A DNA stretch of 64,000 nucleotides, taken from Apoderus coryli. Taxonomy: Eukaryota; Arthropoda; Insecta; Coleoptera; Attelabidae. The notes under the pieces are model-generated. The model did no database searches. It was not told the origin of the DNA and saw only the letters and a program-made list of their open reading frames with translations. This document shows, in pieces, positions 20,335-31,947 of this stretch; position 1 is the first letter of the stretch, and the number at the start of each line of letters is the position of its first letter. Both the position numbers and the translations under genes were made by a program. The stretch spans positions 21,486,001 through 21,550,000 of the forward strand of contig OU452198.1 in the NCBI GenBank assembly GCA_911728435.2, given 5' to 3'.

Positions 20335-21366
20335 TTCAATATCAGCTTTTTCGTACCGAAAAAAGATCAGTGCGATCTTTGTGAGTCATATAAAAATGCA
20401 TCGGAAGATGAGAAGAAAGAAATTGAAAATAAGTGTAATGAACAATTGGAGGAGAAAATTCTAAGTCGTGAAGAAAAGAAGGAAGACAAAATGAAAGCAC
20501 AAACTGGAAGTATTTCGTTGGCTATTTGTGATTTACAGGCAGTATTGCCCGTTCCAGTAGGAGAGTCATCAGCTTTTTTAAATCGCGTTTAAATTGCTAC
20601 AATTTCACTGTAAGTTATAATAATTTAACAAGTTTTTTTGTTTACATTTTTATGTAAATAAATAGGTAATAGGGGTGCTATAGAAATAGGGACCTGCGGT
20701 CTGATTTATCTGGAAGAGCTATCAAAAAGCAAGCCAGGATCAAACATAGTTTTTTTTCCGATAATTCTATGGGCCAACAAAAGAACAGGTGAATTATTTA
20801 AAACGGTACATTAGTAAACCTGTTTATCACTAAGTACTCAATTCGTTTTTAGATTTCTGATTGCAGCTTATCTGTATGCAGTAGAGCATTTTGAAATTGC
20901 TTCTATTACACATAAATTTTTAATACGTGGGCATACCCAGAATGAAGCAGATGCAGTCCACAGCATAATCGAGAAAAAAATTTCCTTAGCCAAGAAGTCG
21001 GGACCCATTTATATTCCCGACCAATACGTTTCTATTATACGTCAAGCCATGAAAAAAGGAAATAAAATTGAAGTTAAAGAGGTGGGTTTTGAAAATTTCC
21101 TTGACATTAAGGCATTAGCTGATGACATGGGTCTCACCATGAATAAGAATTCTGTTGGAAATGACTTTAAAATTAATGAAGTTAAAATTTTACAATTTAT
21201 AAAAGGAAATCAAGAATTTCATTACAAAACAAGTTACAAACAGAAAGAATGGCTTAAACTGAATTTTAGACAAAGAAAAAGATCAAAAAAGGAGCTGAAA
21301 AATCTAATTATAAAAAATGCCTACAATAAGCCATTCCAGTTGGCTGAAAACAAGAAAAGGGATTGA
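20335..21366 (+). pseudogene. SDxxxGQ transposase-like family, relic with introns
   Basis: Exon 1 (about 20345-20613) reads FFVPKKDQCDLCESYKNASE, a CxxC motif and a Lys/Glu coiled-coil stretch, then ISLAICDLQAVLPVPVGESS, with a one-base frameshift in a T-run near 20575. A GTAAGT donor (about 20611) and AATAG acceptor (about 20667) bound intron 1. Exon 2 contains IGTCGLIYLEEL and FFSDNSMGQQKN. A 60-odd-base intron (GTGAAT...TTTTTAG, about 20790-20852) joins it to exon 3, which reads AAYLYAVEHFEIASITHKFL, RGHTQNEADAVHSIIEKK and a basic C-terminus ending at 21366. I know this as a repeated, transposon-like insect protein family but cannot assign a superfamily name. The conserved SD and NEAD acids would suit an RNase H-like fold. 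Confidence 0.7.
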
Positions 21367-22095
21367 CTGAGTTTGGTCAAGTCTAATCGTTTTATAAAAG
21401 CTATTATGAAGGTATTTTACGTTAGATAAGAACAATGACTACACATTTCTGTGTGATACGTTGTGTTCTTTATTATATTAGGTAATAACTATAGAAGTTT
21501 AAGTTTTGTTAAAATAATTATTATTTTTAGTTTTACTGATTTTTATTGGCCTATGCGATCGATCAAACTGACTGACATAATAAAATAAGTAATGTACCTG
21601 TATAATCTGGAATATTTTCTATGTTTCTTTATGTTATTATGTCTCACGATTTTATGTTCTTTTCGAATATTTTTGATTAATACAGCCAATAAATGAAAAA
21701 GGCAGAAATGTAATTTAGATTTATATTTTCACCATAACATAGACATAATTTCAAAATTCACCTATAATTTGAAACATAAAAAAATATATCTAACGTATCT
21801 TGTAGCGTTCATCCAGTATTGTGATTTCTTAAAATAAATACTATTCAAAATAAATTAGGCTATTTGGGACAGATCCATTTAAAAACATCTTTTGGTTTTT
21901 CGCCTCTCCTGTGAAATTCAGCGATTTGCAGTTACGTCGATGTTCCAACGGAACGGCGATATAATATAATAGGTATATAAGTCTATGCAACGGTCTAATT
22001 TTGCATCTTCTTTGTACACACAGCGGCCGACCGTACCAAAATTCAATCGATACAACTCACGCACAAAACACATAGTGCAAGTTGCGCCAAATGTC
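21367..22095. other. No recognisable gene
   Basis: AT-rich. A 61-codon minus-strand frame (21918-22103) abuts the HARBI1 fragment but shows no recognisable HARBI1 blocks. Confidence 0.5.
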
Positions 22096-22473
22096 TTAGC
22101 CAATTGCGCCCGAACAAGTTATTTCTTCAATTGCTCTTGATATGCTTTGTTGAGACATTGATATGTTGTAACTCCTACCTATTAATCTTTGGTATGTACC
22201 CGTTGCATAGAAGTGAAGAACAGCAAAAAAATTTACAAGGGAGGGTACAGCAGTAGGACTATGTTGATATTCCAATTGTGGAAGGATTCCATTAAAAACG
22301 TACTGAGACATATCCTTATCACGCCTGAAGAGTTCACAAAAACGTGTATCCTCTATTGAAACGGGGTCACTTGCTTCTCTAATTAAGCGTCTCTCTATAA
22401 TTTCATTTCGAATGTCTTCTAACTTGTCTTCCTGCTCAACGGCTAGTATATTTGCAACATTAACTAGCAGCAT
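22096..22473 (-). pseudogene. HARBI1-type nuclease N-terminal fragment
   Basis: A 125-codon open frame holds FCELFRRDKDMSQYVFNGIL, PSLVNFFAVLHFYATGTYQR and NISMSQQSISRAIEEI. This is the helix-turn-helix-like N-terminal region of the HARBI1/PIF-Harbinger nuclease, normally followed by a DDE_Tnp_4 catalytic domain (IDGTH block). That catalytic part is missing here: the frame ends at a stop and only unrelated sequence follows. Start MLLVNVANILAV at 22473 is a plausible native start. Harbinger nuclease normally pairs with a Myb/SANT protein, and two such relics lie in this window, but not adjacent to this fragment. Confidence 0.8.
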
Positions 22474-22636
22474 GATTGAGATGTGATTAAACTAATAAGT
22501 CATTAAATAAAATGAGGAACATACGAAATAAAATAATAAATATAAAAAAAATGACGAAACTGAAAAATCACTAAAGAGAATTCCAAAAAGTTCCTAAAAA
22601 TAACCAAATGAATGGTAGGCCGTTTAATATTGCGAC

Positions 22637-25072
22637 GAAACTTGCAAAACATGGAATGTGTTTTTACATAGATGTCAATCTTCAGCGCAGTGCAACGTTT
22701 ATTTTTTTTTTGCTGAGACTTCTTTGAAGGGAAACATTTTTAAAATAGTTCGCAAATGGTCAATTTTTTCTTAAAAATAAAGTCCTTGGAAAAGATGTGC
22801 GTAAGTTTCTTATGCGAGTGAAGGTGATCATGTCATATTAGCCCACTGATCTGAGCTTACGAAAGGATAACACCTAATATGTAACCTATTTATCTATATT
22901 TATTATAATGAGACCATAACAGAAATGTTTCTATAGGTTAATGAGCCAAATGTGAAATTTTTTGTGTAAATAAAAAGTGATTTTAGGTTTTAAAATAAAA
23001 AATGTAGACCATATTAAGTAAAGTGAATTAAATATTATTATTAACATAGAGTAAATTGAACACTTTTTGGAAATCAATAAAATAGAGATATTTATTATAT
23101 TATTTATTTATATGTGTATATATATTTTATAAAAATGCTGATTTATTGTATTTGCAGTTTTAGTAGGTCTATGAAAATTCGGTGGAGTGGTATTTTTCTA
23201 GTTAGTTTGTAGTAGGTATCTGCAATGTAATATATTAAATATAATTACTGATTAACGTAGCAGTTAAGTGACTCAAAGTCAATATCAGCATTACTCGTTA
23301 CAATTGAGGCAATGACTTAAACTTTATTATTAAGAAAAGCACTTAACCATATGAAAATCTAGATACTTACTTTAGTTAAATTTCTATCTTTATTTTACAT
23401 GAACTAAAAACAGTCTAGTACTTGGAAAGCCTCGTATATTTATTTCTGATTCGTTATTACTGCCAAGTAATTTTATTTTTACACTAGTTGTGATGATGAT
23501 TCATCTTAGACCTCCTTTAATCATTGTAGAGAGAATCTGAAATGTGCCAAACCTAATTTTGATTGTTTTTGTAGATATCGATTGATTTTTGAGATATAGA
23601 TATATGGACCACCCGGTATTATTTTAGATATAGTTTGTATAACGAGGGTTTCAGTTACGTTCATGTTACTTCATAAATCCCATAAAAATACGCTCAGTCA
23701 TTGATGATGTAACAAAGAACCATTGCGTAAAACTCTTATGAAATGTGCCAAACCTAATTTTGATTGTTTTTGTAGATATTGAAAATCATTAAATGTTGGT
23801 TACCCATTAAATGCGTCCTAGGCTAAACTGTGGGTTAGTTTCAGTTGGGTTGGTGTCTCTGGACATGTTGTCAAGATCGTGTTAGCCTCATTTTTTAGGA
23901 CTTATTTGCATGTCGTACGCGCTGATTCTTTTAGATATCGATGTAATTGTATTTCTACGAATAGTATGATATTAGATTAGATTAACTGATTACTACCTTT
24001 GTCAATTTTCGCGTTTTCAGACACTTTTTGGTATTATGTAATGGTTTCGGTTTCTTGGGCAATTTATAAGTTACATGGTACGGTTTTCTGTCTGATCGTT
24101 CTTGTAATGTATCTTAGCACTATTGTCTTGCGAATTGTTACGCTGTTGACCTGCAAATTAATTTAATTTCCGTTAAAAATGAGGCATTTATTAATGTAAA
24201 CAAACCTAACCTGAATACATTTGTTATGTTCTGTATGTTGGAAAAAATGCGTATTAATGAAAGATAATATGATACTTACCGTATTTTTATCCATTTATAC
24301 TGGATATTACTAAAATATTTCCAGCTGATTGTTCGTTATTTTATTAAAATAAATAATAAAAATAGGAAATTTGCTTAGCCAAATCAAATTTATTTATGAT
24401 ATATGTCACTTGTCATAATTAATTGTCGTAACTTCCAGCGAAGATGATTTTGGCATTGTTGTCAGATTTAGGTGGTATAAAAATGAAATATATTTAACAA
24501 CGTTAATATTTTTGTAAAAATAAAATAAAGCTTGTCTAATTTAGGTTTTCTGGTTAATTTGGACTTGGGTTGGGTGTGTAAATAGGTTTCGGAGTGATCG
24601 ATAGATTTCGGTATTATGCAAATAATGAGTACGTGACGATGGTGAAAATTTTCAAATAAATTGTGGCATCCCCGAATTTCTCACCTTTACTCGATTATTG
24701 CCAGATTTTGAATGAATTGAATGGAATGAAATATAAATAATATGTGTCGGGTGTAAATAGATTTCGGATTAATTACGCTATTGCGGAAATAATAAGTACG
24801 AGGTGTAGGATAGCGATAATTTCAAAGATATTTTGGCAGCAGAGCATTTTAAGTTAGTATGTTGTTTAAGCGAGTAGATTCCATTAGAATAACACACAAA
24901 TCTGTTTTCTTGTCTAATGACTTTACTTTAATGAAAAATTTGACAATTTGGGAACTATTTTAAAAATGTTTCCCTTCAAAGGCGCATCACCAAAAGTAAT
25001 CTACCGCCTTATCTGAATATTATCCTGTATGTAAAAACACATTACATATTTTACAATTGTTTGGCTTCGGAG
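22637..25072. mobile_element. 2.4-kb element bounded by long inverted repeats
   Basis: The sequence around 22723-22771 (CTTTGAAGGGAAACATTTTT and on) is repeated in reverse complement at about 24937-24983, and imperfect pairing extends outward on both sides through ATGTGTTTTTACAT (near 22662 and 25037) to about 22637 and 25072. Arms are roughly 130-150 bases. The interior has no coding frame. It holds a direct duplication (GAAATGTGCCAAACCTAATT at about 23538 and 23735) and a block at 23950-24190 that recurs at 26465-26700. It is most simply a non-autonomous DNA transposon or foldback element. Target duplications were not resolved. Confidence 0.65.
23950..24280. repeat. Dispersed repeat shared with 26465-26700 and LINE flanks
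   Basis: Near-identical blocks such as AAGTTACATGGTACGGTTTT and TGATCGTTCTTGTAATGTAT occur here and at 26465-26700. The following segment AACAAACCTAACCTGAATAC...TGTTGGAAAAAATGCGTATT is the uninterrupted counterpart of the two flanks of the LINE at 28982-32962. Confidence 0.75.
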
Positions 25073-25165
25073 GAGATGTGTTCGAACTTTTACTCGTTTT
25101 GGTTGAAGATTAGAGTCAATAAGAGCTATCACGTTTTATATTAGTTGCTGTAATAATTATAATTT

Positions 25166-25530
25166 ATTTCTTGAACAACTAGACGTCAAAAATGCTTTTT
25201 CACATAGTAATCTCAAAGAGAAAGTGTATATGAAAATACGTGAATGTCTCAAAGTTTCTAAAATTAATGAAAATAAAGTATGTTTATTAGGGCTAATTAT
25301 GGACAAACAAGCTCCTAAAGCATGGAATGAGAAATTTGATGAATTAATGCTAAAGTTAGGATTTATTAAATCAAAATTGATTATTGTTTTTATATTTTTC
25401 TTCAGGAAGGTTTAATATGTTTTCTAAAACCAAAATTTTGTGAAAATTGTAAAATTAAAGATTTGCACAATCAATATTACAACTATTTAGGAATAAGAAT
25501 TCTTAGAGATTTTGAAAACCATTATATGTA
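25166..25530 (+). pseudogene. Ty1/copia reverse transcriptase fragment
   Basis: Plus-strand frames read EQLDVKNAFSHSNLKEKVYM, CLKVSKINENKVCLL, KQAPKAWNEKFDELMLKLGF and, after a frameshift, EGLICFLKPKF. This is the copia RT segment from the LDV(K)NAFL block to the Q-x-P-KAW-N block; the YVDD box is absent. The catalytic LDVKNAF Asp is retained. A TAAGAGCTAT(C/T)ACGTTTTAT word flanks it at about 25119 and 25572. Truncated and frameshifted. Confidence 0.85.
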
Positions 25531-26004
25531 TTGATCAGATTTCAGCCATACAGTTATTAATTAAGAAAATGAATAAGAGCTATTACGTTTTATATTAGTT
25601 GACAAGCGGCCAATAGATTAAGTTGCAGATCTTGAGTGCCATTATTTTATCTCAAATAATATTCTAAACTTAAAGTTTTTGCCACCAATATAGCTGATTA
25701 TTTAAAGAATCAACAAAACTATCGACATATTTATTACGTAGCACCTCTACTGAGCCATTAACTTGACATATTTTTATTTGCGTGATTGTAACATTGATAT
25801 TGACTTTTGTTATCCTTCAAAGTCAATATCAGCATTAGTATTAGTTGGCAATTAAGTGAGATGTTACGTAGCAAATGAGCGACAATTGACCGTATCACAT
25901 CAGTTCAACTGAACATAGAGTAGGCTAAGCTGTGCTAATTTAGTAGACTGTGTAGTGACGTTCAGACTTATCATATAAATAAAATAAATAAATTTATTTT
26001 ATAA
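25531..26004. other. Non-coding, with a perfect hairpin
   Basis: No gene recognised. A hairpin with perfect 12-base arms GATATTGACTTT / AAAGTCAATATC and an 11-base loop lies at 25796-25830. Part of the arm sequence (CAAAGTCAATATCAGCATTA) is also found near 23275. Confidence 0.7.
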
Positions 26005-28210
26005 CAAGAAATCCCCCTTGAGGGATTTCCCAGTTGTTTTGCGGTAGTCTTATTTATGACAAAACTCATTGAGGGTTATATAAAAAAAACCGAAAATATG
26101 GTTTGAAAACCTAATCAAATAAATATAATTACATTTGAGACACCCTGTATATAAATAAAGGTTATGAGACCATTCTAATAAACTAAGAAAATTCAAAAGT
26201 TCTACTATTAATTAGGTTTTGCCGTGCCCAAAAATCTTTAGAAGTAAATTAAAACGTTTTTGAATTCCCTTGTATCTAAATTATATAAATGCAAAACCCC
26301 TCTATATATAGTGAAACTCTAAAAAATATCAAAGAAATCAATTTTTTACTTCCTACATCGATAAATTTATTAAGGGCATTAATAAATGAGTGAGAAATGT
26401 TTTGAGTTATCCCGTAGATAACCTTTAGGGTTTTGTAGTTTAACATTCCTAACAATCTATTTCTACAAATATTATGATATTAGATTAGCTAATTACTACC
26501 TTTCGTGTTTTCAGAGACTTTTCGGTACTATCTATTGGTTTCGATTTCTGGGTCAATTTATAAGTTACATGGTACGGTTTTCTGTTTGATCGTTCTTGTA
26601 ATGTATCTTAGTACTATGGTCTTGCGAATTGTTACGCTTTTGACCTTTGACCTCCAAATTAATTTAATTTTCATTAAAAATTAGTCCCATTTCGTAATTC
26701 TGCAGTCTGAGGATGGTTAGCATCGGAATCTTGGAAACGGTAGGAGTTACAATGTCGGTTGAATTAGAGAAAAATTGTACAATTTAAACACCTTTTAAAT
26801 GGTGTTTTCGAAAGTAAACTAACTTTTGCCGTTTTCGAGAATTTTTCAAAACACGAATTTTTGCGATTTTATTTTTTATTTATGCTGACATTATTTTTAC
26901 AGACAAGAAATCCCTTGCGGGAGAAACATTTTGGAGTTACCCCGTAGATTACCTCTAGGAGCTTATAGTTTAACTTTTAAAGAAATCTTGAATTGAAATC
27001 AAAAAATTACTGAAACTATTACTTTTTTGTCCCTAACAAAATAAATAAATACATTTTTGACTCACCGCGTATATAAATTTAAAGTGCTTATGCTAAAAAT
27101 GTATGAGACCATTCTAACAAACTAAAAAAATATTTTTTTTCTATTTATTAGGTCCTGCCGTGTCTAAAAGTCTTGAGAAATAAATAGAAACATTTTTGAG
27201 TTACCTCGTATATAGGCTCTATGACCTTATAGTTTCACCTCTAAAAAATGTTGAATTGAAATCTAAAAAAATCAAAAAAGTACTGAAAATATTACTTTTC
27301 TGTCCTTAAAAAAATAAAAAAATACATTTTTGACTCACCTCGTATATAAATTTAAAGAGTATGCTAAAAGTTTCTAAACATTTAAAATTTACTTGATTGC
27401 AATCTGGAAAATTTGTTAAATGTCGGCTAATTAATGTTTTTTTTTGCATCACCCTGTACATGCTGCTTATTAATTAATGTTGTTATAATCTGATAAATAC
27501 TTAATTTAAATAATAAATCCACATCTCTCTATTTGAAAATCGTTGATGTTAAATTAACGTTAACGTTAATAGCGGCGGACGTTATTTTTTGGGACTACCA
27601 TATCTCTCTATTATGGTTCGTTGGTTTGTCATAATTTGGCCGTATTTTTTCTAACGTTGGTGTCACTTATTTTAGTTTAATTGACACTTCTAGTTCACGT
27701 CATAATTTGGTTTTGGTAACAAATTGCTTGTGTCAAATAGTTTCTTTGTTTACATTAATAGCCTAACAGTTTTCGGCATTATTTTCATGTTTAAGAGCAA
27801 TTCAATATAGTTGTAGTAAATTTAGAAGGTGTCATTGTGTATTTGAAGTAATTTTAGTGAGAAATTGTTAACAAAAAATAGAGACTATAAAGTGGCCAAC
27901 AACGAAGCTCTGCTCAGCGAAGATCTGTGTTAGATTGTCAACAGTGAATGCAGGCGACATAGACAAAATCATGATTTCGTTCGGTTTATTATATTTTCAG
28001 TGTGTGTAGGATATACCTATTAATTTACCAATGTTTTTAAAATGTGTGTGAAAAACCAGAAGAATCCACTGTCGCCCGTAGCCCAAATTTAGTTTATTAA
28101 TATAGTTAAATTATGTACCTAACACAAAACTGTAAAGTGTATTGTTTGTATTTGTCGTTTAAGGAGTTTTAATTATTGTGTATTTTGAAATAAAAACATT
28201 GAGCGTTTTG
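26005..28210. repeat. Dispersed non-coding repeat, copy B
   Basis: The left part repeats the AAATCCC/GGGATTT hairpin and TCATTGAGGGTTATA of copy A. Two tandem units lie at about 26926-27400. The right part matches 1660-2530, including the GAAGCTCTGCTCAGCGAAG block near 27906. A block at 26465-26700 is shared instead with 23950-24190, so this copy is a composite or has an insertion. No protein-coding frame. Confidence 0.7.
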
Positions 28211-28981
28211 TGAAATGAGATTTAAAGATTAATACTTGTTCAATGCAATTTCTTTTTATACGATTGTGACTAAAAATATACGAAATTGCTTCTCCCATAT
28301 GTTTTTCTAAGAATATAGTCATGAAAATGGTTTAAAAAAAAATCGACAAATTCCAATATAGTTGACACCTCTAGTTTCACGTCATAATTTGGTTTTGGTA
28401 AGTTGTTTTTTCTAACACGTCAAACAAATTGCTTGTGTCAAATAGTTTATTATTTTCTTTGTTTACATTAATAGTCTAAAAGTTTTCGACATTATTTTTA
28501 TGTTTAAAATCAATTTCTATCAACATGTTGTATATTGTAGCGTTATAAAATGGTTATTCGATATAGTTGTAGTAAATTTAGAAGTTGTCATTGTGTATTT
28601 AAAGTAATTTTACTGAAAAAGTGATAATAACCTATAGTGACAGTGTCATGAAAACCGTCAGATGGATGGATGTGATCATATGTTTGTGAATAGCCCAAGA
28701 AAAATAGTTGATATCTCCCTTTGCACACTTAAATTAACTGTGTAGATGTAATTAAATTAATTAATAAAATAGTGAGACCGTATTAAATCCCCTTGAAAAG
28801 TACCTGTTGGGATGCAGCAAAAAACAAATTTTCTATATAGACAGACCTGCGGCTGCACCTTTAGTGCAGCTTTAAGTTAAGTCACATAGATAGCGGTCAT
28901 TTTTTGCAGGTTTTCGACGACAAAGACAGCACTATCAAAAATTGTAAGGATTAACAAACCTAATCTAAATACATTTGTTAT
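28211..28981. other. Non-coding; partial third copy of repeat blocks
   Basis: Segments at about 28360-28480 (CACGTCATAATTTGGTTTTG) and 28555-28625 repeat parts of copies A and B. 28910-28960 repeats the ACAAAGACAGCACTATC...AAGGATTAACAA word found near 105-140. The stretch ends at the 3' end of the LINE. Confidence 0.6.
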
Positions 28982-29126
28982 TTATTTATTCAGACACTAC
29001 AAACACCTGGTAGGTAATAACAAGTAATGCTTAACAACAAAATTAAACATAAAAAGACAACACACATAACACATTACGATACAATCCAATACAAGTACCC
29101 AAACTAGTTTATCACCTATGAAGACC

Positions 29127-31947
29127 TCAACTATTGAAAATACATCTTATCTGCTTAACGCTAGTATTAAATATATCTAGATCCATATCGCAAATCACTT
29201 TGTTACATTGCATACACATTATATTTATCGGAGAAATACTAAATACATTTACATGAAATAGATCTTTAAAATTATTTCTTAAGTGTACTTTAGGAACTTT
29301 GAAATATATAAAATTAATTAGATCACAGTCACGTTTATTTATATTATTAACAATATAGTATAAGTATATCACACATTGCATTTTGCGTCTATCACAGAGC
29401 GTTTGAACATTGTAACGGGTGAACATAAATTTATAAGATATTTTAAATGGATACACACCATGTTCCCTCACATATAAAAATCTTAAGAATCTCTTCTGAA
29501 CTCTTTCGATGTGATCACCATGAGTATATGCTGTTGGCATCCAAATAAGAGATGCATACTCAAGATGAGAACGCACTAAAGTATTGTACAATCTGATAAT
29601 AGTAAAAATATTGAAGGTTTTACTGTTTCTCATTATGAATCCCAATGATCTATAAGCCTTGTTAGTTATGTACTGATAGTGCTCATTAAATCTAAAATTA
29701 GACTGAAATATTACTCCTAGATCCTTAGTCTTATCTTTCCTTAGTACTGGTATAGAATCTATATGATAATCGTACGGAATAAAGTTAACTTTCCTAGTAA
29801 ATGCCACGACGGAACATTTCATAACATTCAATGACATTCTATTCCGTTTGAACCAATTGGCCGCCATGGATAAGTCATCTTGCAACAATTCGCAGTCCCC
29901 AATACTGTCAATGACCCTAAACAGCTTAAAGTCATCCGCAAAGAGCAAACCAATTGACGAACGTGCAGCACTTGGGAGATCATTTATAAATATATTGAAA
30001 AGTAGTGGACCCAAAATACTACCTTGGGGCACCCCAGAAGGAGTGCCGAACTCAAACGAATTTTTTCCGGATATTTTAACGGTACATTTTCTATTGCATA
30101 AATATGACCTCATGAACCCAACTGAATCAACAGAAAACCCCAGCTTCCCTAACTTTGTGAGCAGTAGTCCATGGTCGACCTTATCGAATGCCTTGGCACA
30201 ATCCGTATAAATGACATCGAGCTGCTTACCCCGTTGAATAGCCATAGAAGCGTACTCAGAGAATGCCAGCAGATTGGTGGTCGTTGATACAAACTAAAGT
30301 TGGGCTTCATCCAGCTGTATACATCACTATAAAGGATACGCTCAAATATTTTGGCTAGACTATTAAGCACAGTTATAGGACGGTAGTTTGAAATGTCATT
30401 AATTTTTCCACTTTTATGTATAGGGGTGACGAGACCAAATTTCAAAATTTCAGGAAAATTGTTGGTCTTTATTGCTAAATTATAGATATGTGCCAAAGGT
30501 TTCGCCAGAAACTCCATACAGCCCTTGTAAATGTAGATTGGTATGTCATCAGACCCACAACTTCTTTTGGATTTAAGATTTTTAAGGGTTTCCAAGACAC
30601 CCTCCTCAGAAACCGAGCTAAACTGAAAGCAACCGTACTCCGGTGCACTCGTCACGCTTCCTGACAAAGTTTCATTATAGACCGAACTGAAGAATACAGC
30701 GAAAGCATCCGCACCCGTAAACAACTCGTCGCCACAAATCATCTCAGAAGGTATCCCACTACGACCCCTCCGACCATTAACGAATGACCAAAACTTCTGC
30801 GGATCCGTATTTATGGCACATTCAATATCTTTATGATAAGTTTTAGATTCTAAATTTGTTTGGCACTTAATGGCTTTTCTTAAGGCAATATATTCAGGTT
30901 TAAGTTCGCTTGAACCTTTTTTTAATTGGGTGTGTAATGTATTTTTCTTTTTGATTTTATTTCTTAAATCTTGAGAAAACCAATGCGGATACTTATTAAA
31001 ATGTTGGGACGAAATTCTATATTTAGGCACACACTTATTAATACAATCATATATGGTGTTGTAAAAAGTCTCAAACCCCTATCAACATCTTTCAGAGACA
31101 GCAACTGTGACCAATCGCAGTCAGATATCAATTTATAAAGCAAAGTAAAGTCACCCTTGGCGAAATTGTACCTATGAAGTGATTTGAGATTGTTGTCCAC
31201 CTGATGGTTGTCATTAGGAAATACTGAAAAGCATAGCGCTGCGTGGTAAGGGTCCTCTGGCACCAGTGGACTATCACATCTACATAAATCTGTGATATAC
31301 ATATCAGAAAAAATCAAATCTAGATATCTGAAGTTATCATTGGGGATATTATTAAATTGATTCAAATTATACATACTTACAAAGTTTGATAGTGAGGCAT
31401 ATTTATCGCTGCTCACATCAAAAGAGTATTCAGGAAGGTTAAAATCTCCAAAAATCAAAATACTTGCACTAGTTGCCAAAATGGCCTCAAAAGCATTATA
31501 AAAACTGATATAGTTATCTAACAATGTATTTGGTGTAAAATAAACAACACAGACATAAAACACATTCTTCTTATATTTAACCTTAACAAACAGGCACTCA
31601 TTATCACAGCTCCAGTCAAGTTCCTCAAATGTGAGATGACGTTTCAGTCCCAATAAAACTCCACCGCCTCTAGACTTTGCCGACACACGATCACTTCTGA
31701 CAACACTATATCTATTATCAAACAGTTCCCGGCTGCCAACATTTGCATTCAACCAAGATTCAGTTACTGCAACTAAATCATATTGCTCAGATATGATTGA
31801 ATTATAGAATTTATTTGTTTTTGTTCGTAACCCTCTAGTATTTTGGTAATATACAGATAGATTTAGGTTTACCTGGGATCCACCATTCACACAGATGTCA
31901 TCCCCCGCCTCATTAAAAAACGAGATACCAGAGCCCCATTGGGCCAT
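29127..31947 (-). pseudogene. LINE ORF2: endonuclease and reverse transcriptase
   Basis: The protein is divided among three frames. 31947 to about 31075 is an APE-type endonuclease (YYQNTRGLRTKTNKFY, VAVTESWLN, LIFGDFNLPEY, DLIFSD, and a C-terminal His in YHAALCF). About 31070 to 30270 is the linker and RT fingers (HWFSQDLRNKIKKK, DPQKFWSFVNGRRG, LVTPIHKSGKINDISNYRPI). 30245 to 29127 is the RT palm and thumb (VIYTDCAKAFDKVDHGLL, GVPQGSILGPLLFNIFINDL, LLFADDFKLF with the FADD catalytic box, and KTKDLGVIF). Frameshifts near 31075 and 30270 separate them. Target-primed reverse transcription would need all three parts, so this copy is dead but recent. Confidence 0.92.
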
